From: Marinospirillum alkaliphilum DSM 21637
GTDB taxonomy: Bacteria > Pseudomonadota > Gammaproteobacteria > Pseudomonadales > Halomonadaceae
Assembly: GCF_900119735.1 (NCBI RefSeq)
Contig: NZ_FPJW01000006.1
Location: 1-64,000 of the forward strand
Length of the DNA stretch: 64,000 nucleotides
Direction: 5' to 3'
Numbering within the stretch: the stretch's first letter is position 1; every line of letters starts with the position of its first letter. The notes beneath the pieces are model-generated. The model was not told the origin of the DNA. It saw nothing but the letters and a program-made list of their open reading frames with translations, and did not search any database. Both the position numbers and the translations under genes were made by a program. Shown here one piece after another: positions 24,397-32,957 of this stretch.

Positions 24397-25161
24397 ATGG
24401 TATTCAAATTGCTCCTGCAAGGACTGGTCGGTGTTCTACTGTGGACTGGTTTAACGCAGATTCAGGCGAGTCAGCCGAACCCACGTGAGTTGCTGCGTCA
24501 GATGGAGGCAGTGATGCGCGGTGACGCCAGTTATTTTGAAATGACCATGACACTGCAGCGCCCGCGTTACACCCGTGAATATGCGCTGAAAGGCTGGGAA
24601 ATGGGGCAGGACTATTCGCTGATCCTGATCACCGCACCGGCCCGTGATGCCGGAACGGTGTTTCTAAAGCGTCAGCGCGATATCTGGAATTATGTACCCA
24701 CCATTGATCGCACCATCAAAATGCCACCTTCGATGATGTCCCAGGCCTGGATGGGCTCGGATTTCAGCAATGATGACCTGGTGCGGGATGCCTCGGTGAT
24801 TGATGATTATCACCATCGTTTGTTGAGGGAAGAACCGGTGGATGGACGCATTGCCTGGGTGGTGGAGTTGATTCCAAAGCCGGATACGGCGATTGTCTGG
24901 GGCCGGGTGCTGATGTGGATTGATCAGCAAACCCATGTTCAGCTGCGCATTGAAAACCATGATCAGGATGGTCAGCTGGCCAGTACCCTGGTGTTTTCAG
25001 ATATCGGTGAGCTGGGCGGGCGGCTGCTGCCTCGTCGCATGCAGATGACGCCGGCGGATCGACCGGATCAGCACACCTTGCTGGAATATCAGGCGGCGGA
25101 CTTCAATCCTGAGCTGGATGAGCGTTTTTTCACGCGCCAGAACATGCAGCGGGTGCGCTGA
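24397..25161 (+). CDS. LolA-like outer-membrane lipoprotein-sorting protein
   Basis: A 254-residue periplasmic protein with a signal peptide (FKLLLQGLVGVLLWTGLTQIQA). The mature part fits the LolA-like family: ELLRQMEAVMRGDASYFEMTM, then KGWEMGQDYSLILITAPARDAGTVFLKRQRDIWNYVPTIDRTIKMPP and WVVELIPKPDTAIVWGRVLMWID. These build the open half-barrel that carries acyl chains. The start at 24397 has GAGG five bases away. It is the first gene of a five-gene operon with LolC/E-like permeases, which suggests it ferries a lipid or lipoprotein across the periplasm. It is distinct from housekeeping LolA. Confidence 0.85.
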   Translation: MVFKLLLQGLVGVLLWTGLTQIQASQPNPRELLRQMEAVMRGDASYFEMTMTLQRPRYTREYALKGWEMGQDYSLILITAPARDAGTVFLKRQRDIWNYVPTIDRTIKMPPSMMSQAWMGSDFSNDDLVRDASVIDDYHHRLLREEPVDGRIAWVVELIPKPDTAIVWGRVLMWIDQQTHVQLRIENHDQDGQLASTLVFSDIGELGGRLLPRRMQMTPADRPDQHTLLEYQAADFNPELDERFFTRQNMQRVR

Positions 25162-25162
25162 G

Positions 25163-26389
25163 ATGCTGTATCTGTCACTGGCCTGGCGCAACCTCTGGCG
25201 TAATGCCCGGCGTACCTTGATCACTCTGGCATCCATTGCGTTTGCGGTGGTGCTGGCGCTCTGGGTCAGTTCCATGAACCGGGGGTCCCATCAACTGATG
25301 GTGGACAACCTGTCGCGCTTTCACACCGGGTTTATCCAGCTGCAGGAACCGGCCTGGCTGGATGAGCCTTCACTGGATCATACCCTGACTTATGACCCTG
25401 CCCTGCAACAGCAGTTGCTGGCTGATACCCGGCTGGACTATCTGGTGCCTCGGCTGGAAACCTTCATGCTGGCCGGGGGTGCCGAGCAGGTGCGTGGTGC
25501 AATGGTGCTGGGCGTGGATGCGGCTGCTGAGCAGCAGTTGAATGGTTTGCAGGAACGGCTGATTGCCGGTGAGTTTTTTCAGCCCGGTGATGGGCGGGCC
25601 GTGCTGACAGAAGGCCTGGCGCGACGCCTGCAACTGACGGTGGGGGATGAACTGGTGTTGCTGGGGCAGGGACGCTTTGCCAGTTCTGCTGCCGGTTTGT
25701 TTGAAGTGGCCGGGGTAGTGCGCCATCCGCTGCGGGAGCTGGATAACCAACTGGTGTACCTGTCCCTGCCGGATGCCCAATGGTTATTGTCTGCAGAGCA
25801 GCAGGTGTCCACCCTGTTGCTGACCCCCCACCAGTTGCAGCAGACCGATGCACTGGTGAGCAGTCTGCGGCAGTCACTGGATGCACAACGCCATCGGGTG
25901 GTGCCCTGGCAGGAGTTGATGCCGGAAGTGCTGGGTGCCATACAGTTTGATCTGGCCCAGCAGAATTTTGTACTGGGCACCCTGTATATGGTGATTGGTT
26001 TTGGTCTGTTCGGCACCATTCTGATGATGACACTGGAGCGCACCCGTGAGTTTGGTGTGCTGATTTCACTGGGCATGCAGCGTTACCGGCTGAGTCTGGT
26101 GCTGCTGCTGGAAACCCTGATGCTCACGCTGCTGGGTGTGCTGGCCGGTTGCCTGCCCGGCTGGCTGCTGCTGCGGCATTTTCATCATAACCCCATCCAG
26201 TTGGGGGGTGACATGGCACAGGTCTTCGAGGACATGGGCATGGGGCTGGAGCCCATACTGCCGTTTGCACTGGATGCCGACCTGTTCATCACTCAGGGGT
26301 TGGTGTTGTTTGTGCTGTCTTTTCTGATCTGCCTTTATCCCGTGTTGCGGGTGCTGCGGCTGGATCTGATGACGGCGGCAAGGAGTTAA
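25163..26389 (+). CDS. FtsX/LolC-type ABC permease (first of two)
   Basis: A 408-residue type VII ABC permease: N-terminal TM (LAWRNLWRNARRTLITLASIAFAVVLALWVSS), a large MacB_PCD-like periplasmic domain (residues 40-265), then three TM helices. The first of these is preceded by FVLGTLYMVIGFGLFGTILMMTLERTREFGVLISLGM, the coupling region. The length equals LolC/LolE. ATG is one base after the stop of the LolA-like gene. It works as a mechanotransmission permease, likely forming a heterodimer with the next gene, rather than passing substrate through its core. Confidence 0.9.
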   Translation: MLYLSLAWRNLWRNARRTLITLASIAFAVVLALWVSSMNRGSHQLMVDNLSRFHTGFIQLQEPAWLDEPSLDHTLTYDPALQQQLLADTRLDYLVPRLETFMLAGGAEQVRGAMVLGVDAAAEQQLNGLQERLIAGEFFQPGDGRAVLTEGLARRLQLTVGDELVLLGQGRFASSAAGLFEVAGVVRHPLRELDNQLVYLSLPDAQWLLSAEQQVSTLLLTPHQLQQTDALVSSLRQSLDAQRHRVVPWQELMPEVLGAIQFDLAQQNFVLGTLYMVIGFGLFGTILMMTLERTREFGVLISLGMQRYRLSLVLLLETLMLTLLGVLAGCLPGWLLLRHFHHNPIQLGGDMAQVFEDMGMGLEPILPFALDADLFITQGLVLFVLSFLICLYPVLRVLRLDLMTAARS

Positions 26390-26392
26390 GGC

Positions 26393-27613
26393 ATGACAAC
26401 CTTGATGCTGCTGGCCTGGCGTAATGTCTGGCGTAACCCCGCCCGAAGTGCAGTGCTGCTGCTGGCCATTGCGCTGGGTCTGTGGGCTGGATTGCTGATG
26501 GTGGCGGTCAGTCAGGGCATGCTGGTGCAGCGTTTTGAGCGCCTGATCGAACAGGAGTTCTCACACCTGCAGGTGCATCACCCGCAGTTTCTGACCGAGC
26601 GGGAGGTGCAGGATCATCTGCCGGACGTTGCAGCCTTGCAACACTGGTTGCAACAACAGCCCGAGCTGCGTGAACACACCCTGCGGGTGCTGGTGGATGG
26701 CATGATTCAATCACCGGCACTGACGGCCGGGGTGGAAATCCGGGGGGTGGATCCGCAGCGGGAGCGGCGTGTTTCGCAGCTGGATACCACCTTGAATCAG
26801 GGGAAGTATCTGGATGCAGCGCTGCGCAATCCGATATTGATGGGCGCAAGGCTGGCGGAAAAACTGCGTGTCCGGCCCGGTCAGCGAGTGGTGCTGACGT
26901 TTCAGGATACGCGTCAGGAGCTGGTTTCGGCCTCCTTCACCTTGAGTGGCACTTTCACCAGCCTGTCGCGGGCTGAAGAGGAAAGTCGGGTGTATGTGCC
27001 GGCGGAGGTGTTGTCCGCTTACCTGGCTGATCAGGCAATCTGGCATCAACTGGCGGTGTTGTTGCAACATCCTGATCAGGGCAGTGCCGTGGCAGCCCGC
27101 CTGCAGCAGGCTTTTCCGCAGGTGCAGGCATTGGCCTGGCTGGAATTGTCGCCAGAACTGCGTTTTCTGACGGAAATGGGTGATCTGCTGACCTGGATAT
27201 TGATCGGTGTGATTCTGCTGGCGCTGGCGTTTGGATTGCTCAACACCCTGCTGATGGCCACATTTGAGCGTACCCATGAACTGGGCATGCTGCTGGCCAT
27301 CGGCATGAACAAGCGACGGGTGTTTGGTCTGATCACTCTTGAGTCCTTGTTGATCACCGCCAGCGGTGCCTTGCTGGGTGTGCTGCTGGCGCTATTGAAC
27401 ATCAACTGGCTGGCACGTGAAGGCCTGGATCTGAGTCGTTTTGGCGGTGCTGCGCTGGCAGAGTTTGGTTATGACACACTGATTGTTCCAGTGCTGGGCA
27501 GTGATGAGCTGCTGGCTGTGGCACTGTTGGTGGTGCTGACGGCGCTGCTGGCAGCCCTTTATCCGGCTTGGAAGGCACTGCAACTGAATCCGGCACAAGC
27601 CGTACGCAACTGA
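26393..27613 (+). CDS. FtsX/LolE-type ABC permease (second of two)
   Basis: A 406-residue paralog of the preceding gene with the same plan. TM1 is LLAWRNVWRNPARSAVLLLAIALGLWAG, and a periplasmic MacB_PCD-like domain covers residues 45-265. The C-terminal TM bundle contains LLTWILIGVILLALAFGLLNTLLMATFERTHELGMLLAIGM and ends in LYPAWKALQLNPAQAVR, the FtsX-family signature. It starts three bases after the stop of the first permease. Two different permeases plus one ATPase is the LolCDE arrangement. Confidence 0.92.
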   Translation: MTTLMLLAWRNVWRNPARSAVLLLAIALGLWAGLLMVAVSQGMLVQRFERLIEQEFSHLQVHHPQFLTEREVQDHLPDVAALQHWLQQQPELREHTLRVLVDGMIQSPALTAGVEIRGVDPQRERRVSQLDTTLNQGKYLDAALRNPILMGARLAEKLRVRPGQRVVLTFQDTRQELVSASFTLSGTFTSLSRAEEESRVYVPAEVLSAYLADQAIWHQLAVLLQHPDQGSAVAARLQQAFPQVQALAWLELSPELRFLTEMGDLLTWILIGVILLALAFGLLNTLLMATFERTHELGMLLAIGMNKRRVFGLITLESLLITASGALLGVLLALLNINWLAREGLDLSRFGGAALAEFGYDTLIVPVLGSDELLAVALLVVLTALLAALYPAWKALQLNPAQAVRN

Positions 27614-27624
27614 CAGGACAAATC

Positions 27625-28329
27625 ATGGCCATCATCACCACCCACGGATTGAGCAAGGTGTATCAGGCTGGCAAGGTGCCGGTGCATGCCTTGCGGGATG
27701 TTGATCTGAGTATTGAGGAAGGGGAATTCACCAGCATTGTCGGGCCTTCCGGTTCGGGCAAAACCACGCTGCTGAACCAGTTGGGTGGGCTGGATCGGCC
27801 CAGCAGTGGTGAGGTCTGGGTGGATGGATGCAACATCAGCGCGCTGAAAGACAGCCAGTTGATTGACTACCGCCTGCGCCACATCGGTTTTATCTTTCAG
27901 TCCTATAACCTGCTGCCGGTGTTCACGGCGGCTGAAAATGTGGCGTTCATTCTGCTGTTGCAGGGTGAGAAGAAAGACCGGATTCGCCAGCGGGTCAGTG
28001 AACTGCTGACGGAAGTGGGGCTGGGTGATCGCATGGATGCCCGCCCCCGAGAGCTGTCCGGTGGTCAGCAGCAACGGGTTGCCGTGGCCAGGGCACTGGC
28101 ATCACGCCCACGTTTCATTCTGGCGGATGAGCCCACCGCCAATCTCGACAGCCAATCGGCGATGAAGCTTTTGGACATCATGGAAAAGATGAATCGGGAG
28201 CATCGCATGACCTTCATTTTTTCCACTCATGACCAGCGGGTGATTGAGCGGGCCAGACGGGTCATTCGTATGGTGGATGGTGCCATTGAAAGTGATCAGG
28301 TCCAGCAGCCGGAGCCACACCAGGCATGA
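27625..28329 (+). CDS. LolD/MacB-type ABC ATPase
   Basis: A 234-residue ATPase that would power the two preceding permeases. Walker A is GPSGSGKTT, the Q-loop FIFQSYNLLPVFTAAENV, the signature LSGGQQQRVAVARAL, Walker B ILADEPTANLD and the switch His in FSTHD. The Q-loop sequence SYNLLPVFTAxEN is typical of LolD/MacB/FtsE ATPases. The start at 27625 leaves an 11-base gap after the permease. Its stop overlaps the barrel gene (ATGA), binding that gene firmly to the operon. Confidence 0.95.
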   Translation: MAIITTHGLSKVYQAGKVPVHALRDVDLSIEEGEFTSIVGPSGSGKTTLLNQLGGLDRPSSGEVWVDGCNISALKDSQLIDYRLRHIGFIFQSYNLLPVFTAAENVAFILLLQGEKKDRIRQRVSELLTEVGLGDRMDARPRELSGGQQQRVAVARALASRPRFILADEPTANLDSQSAMKLLDIMEKMNREHRMTFIFSTHDQRVIERARRVIRMVDGAIESDQVQQPEPHQA

Positions 28330-29477
28330 AACTGCGGCTTTGTCTGGCTGTGCTGCTGTTGTGCTGGCAGAGTGCCTTGATTCAGGCCGACAACCTGGAG
28401 ATCAGCGGTTACTGGCAAGTGATGCCGGTGTATCTGGAGCTGGACGATCCGCAGACCGGTGAACAGCAGGGCTGGTGGGATTACCGGGCACAGAACCGCC
28501 TGAACCTGCGCTGGTTTGCCAGTGACAGCGTGAATGTCACCTGGCAGATGCGAACCCGTTATTTTGCCGGTGACCTGGTGCAGGAACTGCCCGGTTATAA
28601 GCAGTCAGTGGCGCAGGACGCCGGTTATTTTAATCTGTCCGCCACGCTGGTGGACGACCGGCAGCAATTGCTGCATTACAACACCGACCGCTTGTTTGTG
28701 GAGTGGCAGCAACCCGACTGGAACCTGCGGGCCGGGCGGCAACGCATCAACTGGGGCGTTAATCTGCTCACCAACCCCAGTGACCTGTTTAATATCGATT
28801 CCCTTTATGCTTTTGATTATCCCGAGCGTCCCGGTGCTGATGCTTTGCGCCTACAGCACTCTCTGGGCATGGCCGGGCACTGGGAGCTGGCTGCCAGTCG
28901 TGGTGCCTCCGCCGAGGATTCAGTGGTGGCGGGCTTGTTGGCGTTCAACTGGCAGATGGTGGATCTGCAAGGGGTTGCCGGCCGTTATCGTGAGCGTTTT
29001 GCCCTGGGCGCTGGCTGGGCCAGTAATCTGGGGGAGGCCGGTTTTAAGGGTGAAGTCATGTGGTTCCGGGATCGGGCAGCCGATGCCGAGGGTGAATATC
29101 CCCATTCAGGCGTGGTGGCAATATCGCTGGATTACATGTTCAGTAACGGGCTGTTTGCCGTGCTGGAAGCACTCTGGAATGAGCAGGGTGGCCAGCAGCA
29201 GCCCTTAGTGTTTCAGCCGACAGCAGACAATCCCTCGCTCACGCGTCGGCAATTGGCCAGCCAGTTGACTTATACCGTTAACCCCTTGCTGGATCTGAGC
29301 CTGACCGGACTGCTGTATCTGGATGAAGAGGCCGTGTTTCTGGCACCGGCTGTGCGTTTTTCACTGCTGCCGGACCTGGACTGGCACAGTCAGGCGCAGT
29401 TTCATCTGGCTGGCGGTGATTCCGCCTTGCGGCAGGCAGGCAGTTTGCTGGCAACTTCGTTACAATGGAATTTTTGA
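28326..29477 (+). CDS. Outer-membrane beta-barrel protein of the LolCDE-like operon
   Basis: A 383-residue protein with a signal peptide (MKLRLCLAVLLLCWQSALIQA). It shows many alternating amphipathic strands ending in aromatic residues (LRWFASDSVNVTWQMRTRYF, RLFVEWQQPDWNLRAGRQRI). It ends in SLQWNF; a terminal Phe is the signal for BAM-dependent assembly. Segments such as GRQRINWG and FNIDSLYAFDYPERPGADALR recall DUF1302/alginate-export-like porins. I do not recognise a specific function. Overlap with the ABC ATPase gene implies it is the outer-membrane end of the same pathway, in the place where LolB would act. Confidence 0.8.
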   Translation: MKLRLCLAVLLLCWQSALIQADNLEISGYWQVMPVYLELDDPQTGEQQGWWDYRAQNRLNLRWFASDSVNVTWQMRTRYFAGDLVQELPGYKQSVAQDAGYFNLSATLVDDRQQLLHYNTDRLFVEWQQPDWNLRAGRQRINWGVNLLTNPSDLFNIDSLYAFDYPERPGADALRLQHSLGMAGHWELAASRGASAEDSVVAGLLAFNWQMVDLQGVAGRYRERFALGAGWASNLGEAGFKGEVMWFRDRAADAEGEYPHSGVVAISLDYMFSNGLFAVLEALWNEQGGQQQPLVFQPTADNPSLTRRQLASQLTYTVNPLLDLSLTGLLYLDEEAVFLAPAVRFSLLPDLDWHSQAQFHLAGGDSALRQAGSLLATSLQWNF

Positions 29478-29493
29478 TTCAGGAAAACCCCGA

Positions 29494-30036
29494 ATGGCTC
29501 TACGTTCCAGCGTGGTGAAAGCCCAGCTGCAGATTGCCGACATGGATCGGCATTATTACCAGGATCACAACCTGACCCTGGCACAACACCCTTCTGAAAC
29601 CGATCTGCGCCTGATGGTGCGCCTGCTGGCGTTTGCGCTGAATGCTTCTGAGCAGCTGCAGTTTTCCAGCAACCTGAGTGATGAAGGTGAGCCGGAACTG
29701 AGTGAGAAGAACCTGCATGGGGATATTGAGCTGTGGGTGGCCTTCGGACAACCGGATGAAAAATGGCTGCGTAAAGCCTGCCAGCGGTCAGCACGGGTTC
29801 GGCTGTATGCCTATGGCGGTCGGGCTGTACCCATCTGGTTACAGCAGAATGCCAAGGAATTAAAGCGGTTTGACAACCTGGAACTCTGGGAAGTCCCGGA
29901 GCAGGATGCCCAGGCGCTGGCTGGCTTATATGGCCGCTCCATGCAACTCCAGTGCACCATCAACGAAGGCCAGGTGTGGCTGTCGGATGGTGACACCAGT
30001 GTGCAGGTGGAGTTGAAGCGACTCGGCTTTGATTAA
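29494..30036 (+). CDS. yaeQ: YaeQ family protein
   Basis: A 180-residue protein of the YaeQ family. It has a PD-(D/E)XK-like fold but no demonstrated nuclease activity; the E. coli protein was once tied to RfaH suppression. Recognised from the start ALRSSVVKAQLQIADMDRHYYQ, HPSETDLRLMVRLLAFAL, EKNLHGDIELWVAFGQPDEKWLRKA and RLYAYGG. It follows the barrel gene by 16 bases on the same strand and may be co-transcribed, but YaeQ genes occur in many contexts. It meets the DUF2237 gene tail to tail with no gap. Confidence 0.93.
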   Translation: MALRSSVVKAQLQIADMDRHYYQDHNLTLAQHPSETDLRLMVRLLAFALNASEQLQFSSNLSDEGEPELSEKNLHGDIELWVAFGQPDEKWLRKACQRSARVRLYAYGGRAVPIWLQQNAKELKRFDNLELWEVPEQDAQALAGLYGRSMQLQCTINEGQVWLSDGDTSVQVELKRLGFD

Positions 30037-30411
30037 TTAGCTTGTTAACGCATGAGCCTGCAGGTGTTGCAGCGGAATGACATCCAGGGTGCGTTCATGG
30101 GTGCTCTGCAACACCACCGGCGGTGCCATTCCGGCTCGCCGGGCTTCTTCCCAGCGCAGGGCACACAGGCACCAGCGATCCCCGGCCTTTAACCCCGGAA
30201 AACCCCACTCCGGGCGCGGTGTGCTCAGATCATTGCCCTGTTTTTTACTGAACACCAGAAACTCATCGGTGACCTGTGCACAGACGGTGTGCAGGCCAAC
30301 ATCTTCCTGACAGGTATGACAGTGACCATCCCGAAAAAAACCAGTCATGGTGTCAAAACTGCAGGGTTGCAGCAGGGTTCCCAGTACATTGCGTGTCAGC
30401 TCGGCTTTCAT
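30037..30411 (-). CDS. DUF2237 family protein
   Basis: A 124-residue protein recognised as DUF2237. The signature is NVLGTLLQPCSFDTMTGFFRDGHCHTCQEDVGLHTVCAQVTDEFLVFSKKQGNDLSTP, then GLKAGDRWCLCALRWEEA. Conserved cysteines and histidines suggest metal binding or redox sensitivity; the function is unknown. It is the last gene of a minus-strand group with a DUF1801 gene (11-base gap) and a DNA glycosylase-like gene. Confidence 0.9.
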   Translation of the reverse strand: MKAELTRNVLGTLLQPCSFDTMTGFFRDGHCHTCQEDVGLHTVCAQVTDEFLVFSKKQGNDLSTPRPEWGFPGLKAGDRWCLCALRWEEARRAGMAPPVVLQSTHERTLDVIPLQHLQAHALTS

Positions 30412-30422
30412 GGTGTTTATCT

Positions 30423-30791
30423 CTATTGATTGACCAGTAACCAGGCTGCCTGAAGGGTTTCGGTCAGATGACTGGTCTGGATGTCAGCAAGGCTGTTGAG
30501 TTTGATATGACGCCGGTATTTGCCCTTGCCCTGCAATTGCTGATGAGGGTTCGGCAGCTCGGCACCGCGCCCGAACTCCACGGAGCAGTGGCTGGTATAG
30601 ACAAAAATGCCACAGAAGCCTTCATCCTTGCCATTTGGGTGGCTGAACAGCAGGCCACCGTACTTCACCTGTTCACTGGCTTCCGGTGCAATGGCATGCA
30701 CACTTTCCCTGATGGCTACAGCCAGCGCATGCAATTCAGGACTGGTTTGTTGCCAATCCTGAAGCAGCGCCTGGATACATGGGTCAGTCAT
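30423..30791 (-). CDS. DUF1801 family protein
   Basis: A 122-residue protein of the DUF1801 (YdhG/frataxin-like fold) family. It shows LHALAVAIRESVHAIAPEASEQVKYGGLLFSHP, a strand FCGIFVYTSHCSVEFGRGAEL and the basic GKGKYRRHIKLN segment typical of the group. No biochemical role is established. It overlaps the end of the upstream glycosylase gene by eight bases and lies 11 bases before the DUF2237 gene, so the three are one operon. Confidence 0.87.
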   Translation of the reverse strand: MTDPCIQALLQDWQQTSPELHALAVAIRESVHAIAPEASEQVKYGGLLFSHPNGKDEGFCGIFVYTSHCSVEFGRGAELPNPHQQLQGKGKYRRHIKLNSLADIQTSHLTETLQAAWLLVNQ

Positions 30792-31323
30792 GTTCAGTTC
30801 CCTGATTCTGATTCAGCAGTGATGTCATGACTTTATACCACTCCAGTTGTTTTTGCTGCAGTGTTCGGCTGGCGTGGGCCGGGCTGGTGGATGGCAGTTG
30901 GTGCAGCGGCAACTGTTGGAAGTGTTCATCCAGCAGGGGTAATACATGACGTCGATAACTCTGAAAGGCCTTGCCGCCATTGCAGAAGATGGCCTGGGTG
31001 TGTGGGTGGCGTCTGAACCACGCAGGAAAATCATTGGGAAGAATGCTGGTTTCTTCTATATCGCTGTCCAGGCTGGAGGGGCGGATGCAGGATTGCATCA
31101 CATCCCAGAGACCAATCCCGGCCTGTTGTAATGCCTGAGTGCGTTGCGGGTAGTCTGCTTCAGCATCAAAACCCAGCAGTTCGGCCATGATCGGCCAGAA
31201 TGCATTGCGCGGATGAGCGTAATACTGCTGAGCTGCCAGTGATGCCTTGCCGGGCATCGATCCGAGAATCAGCAGGCGGCAGTGAGTTGGTTCAATCGGC
31301 GGGAAGCTGTAGACAGGCTGCAT
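30784..31323 (-). CDS. Uracil-DNA glycosylase superfamily, deoxyinosine glycosylase type
   Basis: A 179-residue base-excision enzyme. LLILGSMPGKASLAAQQYYAHPRNAFWPIMAELLG is the active-site region of the hypoxanthine/deoxyinosine DNA glycosylase branch (GSxP, YYxHPxNxFW). GIGLWDVMQSCIRPSSLD and AIFCNGGKAF follow, and the second active-site loop is LPSTSPAHAS (SxxPA). It should remove deaminated bases. ATG 31323 was chosen as the family start, with AAAGGA about 11 bases upstream; an earlier open frame is untranslated-like. It is first in an operon with the DUF1801 and DUF2237 genes. Confidence 0.9.
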   Translation of the reverse strand: MQPVYSFPPIEPTHCRLLILGSMPGKASLAAQQYYAHPRNAFWPIMAELLGFDAEADYPQRTQALQQAGIGLWDVMQSCIRPSSLDSDIEETSILPNDFPAWFRRHPHTQAIFCNGGKAFQSYRRHVLPLLDEHFQQLPLHQLPSTSPAHASRTLQQKQLEWYKVMTSLLNQNQGTEHD

Positions 31324-31372
31324 CCGGGTTACAATCCTTTTTTTAGAATTAAAGAGAGATGAGGAACCCCGG

Positions 31373-31510
31373 ATGTATGTTACGAGTGCAGGCCAGACCA
31401 GGCGAAATTGGCCGATAAAACGGAGTTTACACGCAGTAAATGAGTATTTGGAGGCAAATTTCAACGCCGTAGGGTCAAACGCAGTAGTTCATCGGGGGCT
31501 TCCAGAATGA
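31373..31510 (+). CDS. Possible 45-residue ORF coupled to yaiI
   Basis: An open frame starting [16 protein letters not shown] with GAGGAA upstream. Its TGA overlaps the yaiI ATG as ATGA. No family is recognised and composition is unremarkable. It may be a leader ORF that delivers ribosomes to yaiI, whose own ribosome site is weak, or it may be chance. Confidence 0.3.
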   Translation: MYVTSAGQTRRNWPIKRSLHAVNEYLEANFNAVGSNAVVHRGLPE

Positions 31511-31974
31511 AGATCTGGGTCGATGCCGACGCCTGTCCCGTCGTCCTGCGGGAGATTCTTTTTAAAGCGGCCGAGCGGGTCAAGGTGCCGTTGATTCTGG
31601 TGGCCAATCAGCCGATTCGTGTACCGAAATCCGAGTGGATCAGTGCCATTCAGGTGTTGTCCGGCTTTGATGTGGCAGACAATGAAATTGTGCAGCGGGT
31701 GGAAGCGGGTGATCTGGTGATCACCAGTGACATTCCGCTGGCTTCCGAGGTGATCGATAAGGGTGGGCTGGCGCTGAACGCACGGGGTGAGTTGTATACC
31801 GTGGATACCGTGAAGGCGCGGCTGAACATACGAGATTTCATGGAAACCATGCGCTCCAGCGGTGTGCATACCGGTGGCCCGTCGGCATTGAACCAGCAGG
31901 ATCGACGCGAGTTTTCCAATCAACTGGATCGGATTTTAACGCGTTATCTGCGTCAGCAGCGTGCAGGTCAATGA
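31507..31974 (+). CDS. yaiI: YaiI/YqxD family protein (DUF188, NYN-like fold)
   Basis: A 155-residue protein of the UPF0178 family. Signature stretches: [76 protein letters not shown] and [26 protein letters not shown]. The fold is PIN/NYN-like with conserved Asp residues (DADAC, TSDIPLA), implying a nuclease-type activity not yet shown. Single gene followed by a hairpin terminator. Confidence 0.95.
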   Translation: MKIWVDADACPVVLREILFKAAERVKVPLILVANQPIRVPKSEWISAIQVLSGFDVADNEIVQRVEAGDLVITSDIPLASEVIDKGGLALNARGELYTVDTVKARLNIRDFMETMRSSGVHTGGPSALNQQDRREFSNQLDRILTRYLRQQRAGQ

Positions 31975-31992
31975 ATCTTGCGTGATGTCAGT

Positions 31993-32023
31993 GCAGAAAT
32001 AGCCTGCCTGATGGCTATTTTGC
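31993..32023 (+). terminator. Hairpin after yaiI
   Basis: AAATAGCC (31997) pairs with GGCTATTT (32013) around an eight-base loop, extended by GCA/TGC outside a single bulge. Only four T residues follow, so it is a moderate terminator or a bidirectional one. Confidence 0.5.
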
Positions 32024-32137
32024 AGTAAATAAGCTGGTATACTTGTTGCATTGAAGATGATTGTCCGGCCTTCAAAAGAGGTGGCGGACAAATGCTTTGC
32101 TGTTCACCACAAGTTAACATTGCAAGAAGTGAAACCG

Positions 32138-32734
32138 ATGAATACAACACATCGCTGGCTTTCCATCGTGGAAGGCTGCCTGCTGGTTGCCCTGGGCATC
32201 CATCTGTTGCAGACCTCCCAGCTTTTGATCAGCGGCACGGCCGGGCTGGGTCTGGTACTGATTCAGGTCACTGACCTGTCTTTCGGGCAGGTGTTTTTTC
32301 TGCTGAATCTGCCGTTTTATATTCTGGCCTGGCGCAGTCTGGGTCGGGATTTCACCCTGCGCACCTTTTTCAGTATTTCACTCTTGTCGCTGCTTTCAGA
32401 GCTGATGGCACGTTTTGTGGAACTGAGCATTCATCCTTTGCTGGCGGCTCCTCTGGGGGGCTTGCTGGTGGGTTTCGGATTGATTCTGCTGTTCCGACAC
32501 AATGCTTCGCTGGGTGGTCTGAATATTCTGGCTGTGTATCTGGAACGGCGTTTTGACTGGCATGCCAGTCTGACCCTGCTGATCGGTGATCTGGCTATTC
32601 TGCTGCTGGCTTTGCTGTTGCTGGACCCGGCTCAGGTGATCTGGTCACTGCTGGCATTTCTGGCGCTCAGCTCGGTGGTCAAACGTTATCATCGTCCACC
32701 GGCCTGGGCCACACCCAAGCCTGCAGGTGCGTGA
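32138..32734 (+). CDS. YitT family inner-membrane protein
   Basis: A 198-residue membrane protein with about five to six helices: WLSIVEGCLLVALGIHLLQTSQLLISGTAGLGLVLIQ, FGQVFFLLNLPFYILAWRSLGRDFTLRTFFSISLL, GGLLVGFGLILLFRHNASLGGLNILAVYLERRF. The SGGxxG-like ISGTAGLGL and the LNLPFYILAWRSLGRDF segment are diagnostic of the YitT/DUF161 family, whose substrate is unknown. It lacks the C-terminal DUF2179 domain that many Gram-positive members carry. Start at 32138 in a stretch without a strong ribosome site. Confidence 0.85.
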   Translation: MNTTHRWLSIVEGCLLVALGIHLLQTSQLLISGTAGLGLVLIQVTDLSFGQVFFLLNLPFYILAWRSLGRDFTLRTFFSISLLSLLSELMARFVELSIHPLLAAPLGGLLVGFGLILLFRHNASLGGLNILAVYLERRFDWHASLTLLIGDLAILLLALLLLDPAQVIWSLLAFLALSSVVKRYHRPPAWATPKPAGA

Positions 32735-32752
32735 AAATAAAAAAATAATTGT

Positions 32753-32957
32753 TTGACTTGTCCTGAAAACAGGCGCATTGTGTGCTTCGTAGGTTGCAAG
32801 GTAGTAAAAAGTGTTGTGACGGTACTGTGATCGAAGTTGGCTTTAACCTTTCGGTAACATCAGTTCTTCATTGTATCTATCTTGATTCCCGCACCAATGA
32901 GCTTGGGAAATCATTTCTGAAAGTTCTGATATTTAATACATTGAAAGGTAATGCAAA
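32753..32957 (+). promoter_or_regulatory. Long 5' leader of the cold-shock gene with a cold-box-like motif
   Basis: A TTGACT box at 32753 lies about 200 bases upstream of the cold-shock ATG; the matching -10 is poor (CATTGT). Between them, TGACGGTACTG at 32817 resembles the cold box TGACGTACAGA of E. coli csp leaders. AAAGGTAATGCAAA precedes the ATG. Long structured leaders that remodel at low temperature are known for cspA-type genes. Confidence 0.45.
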
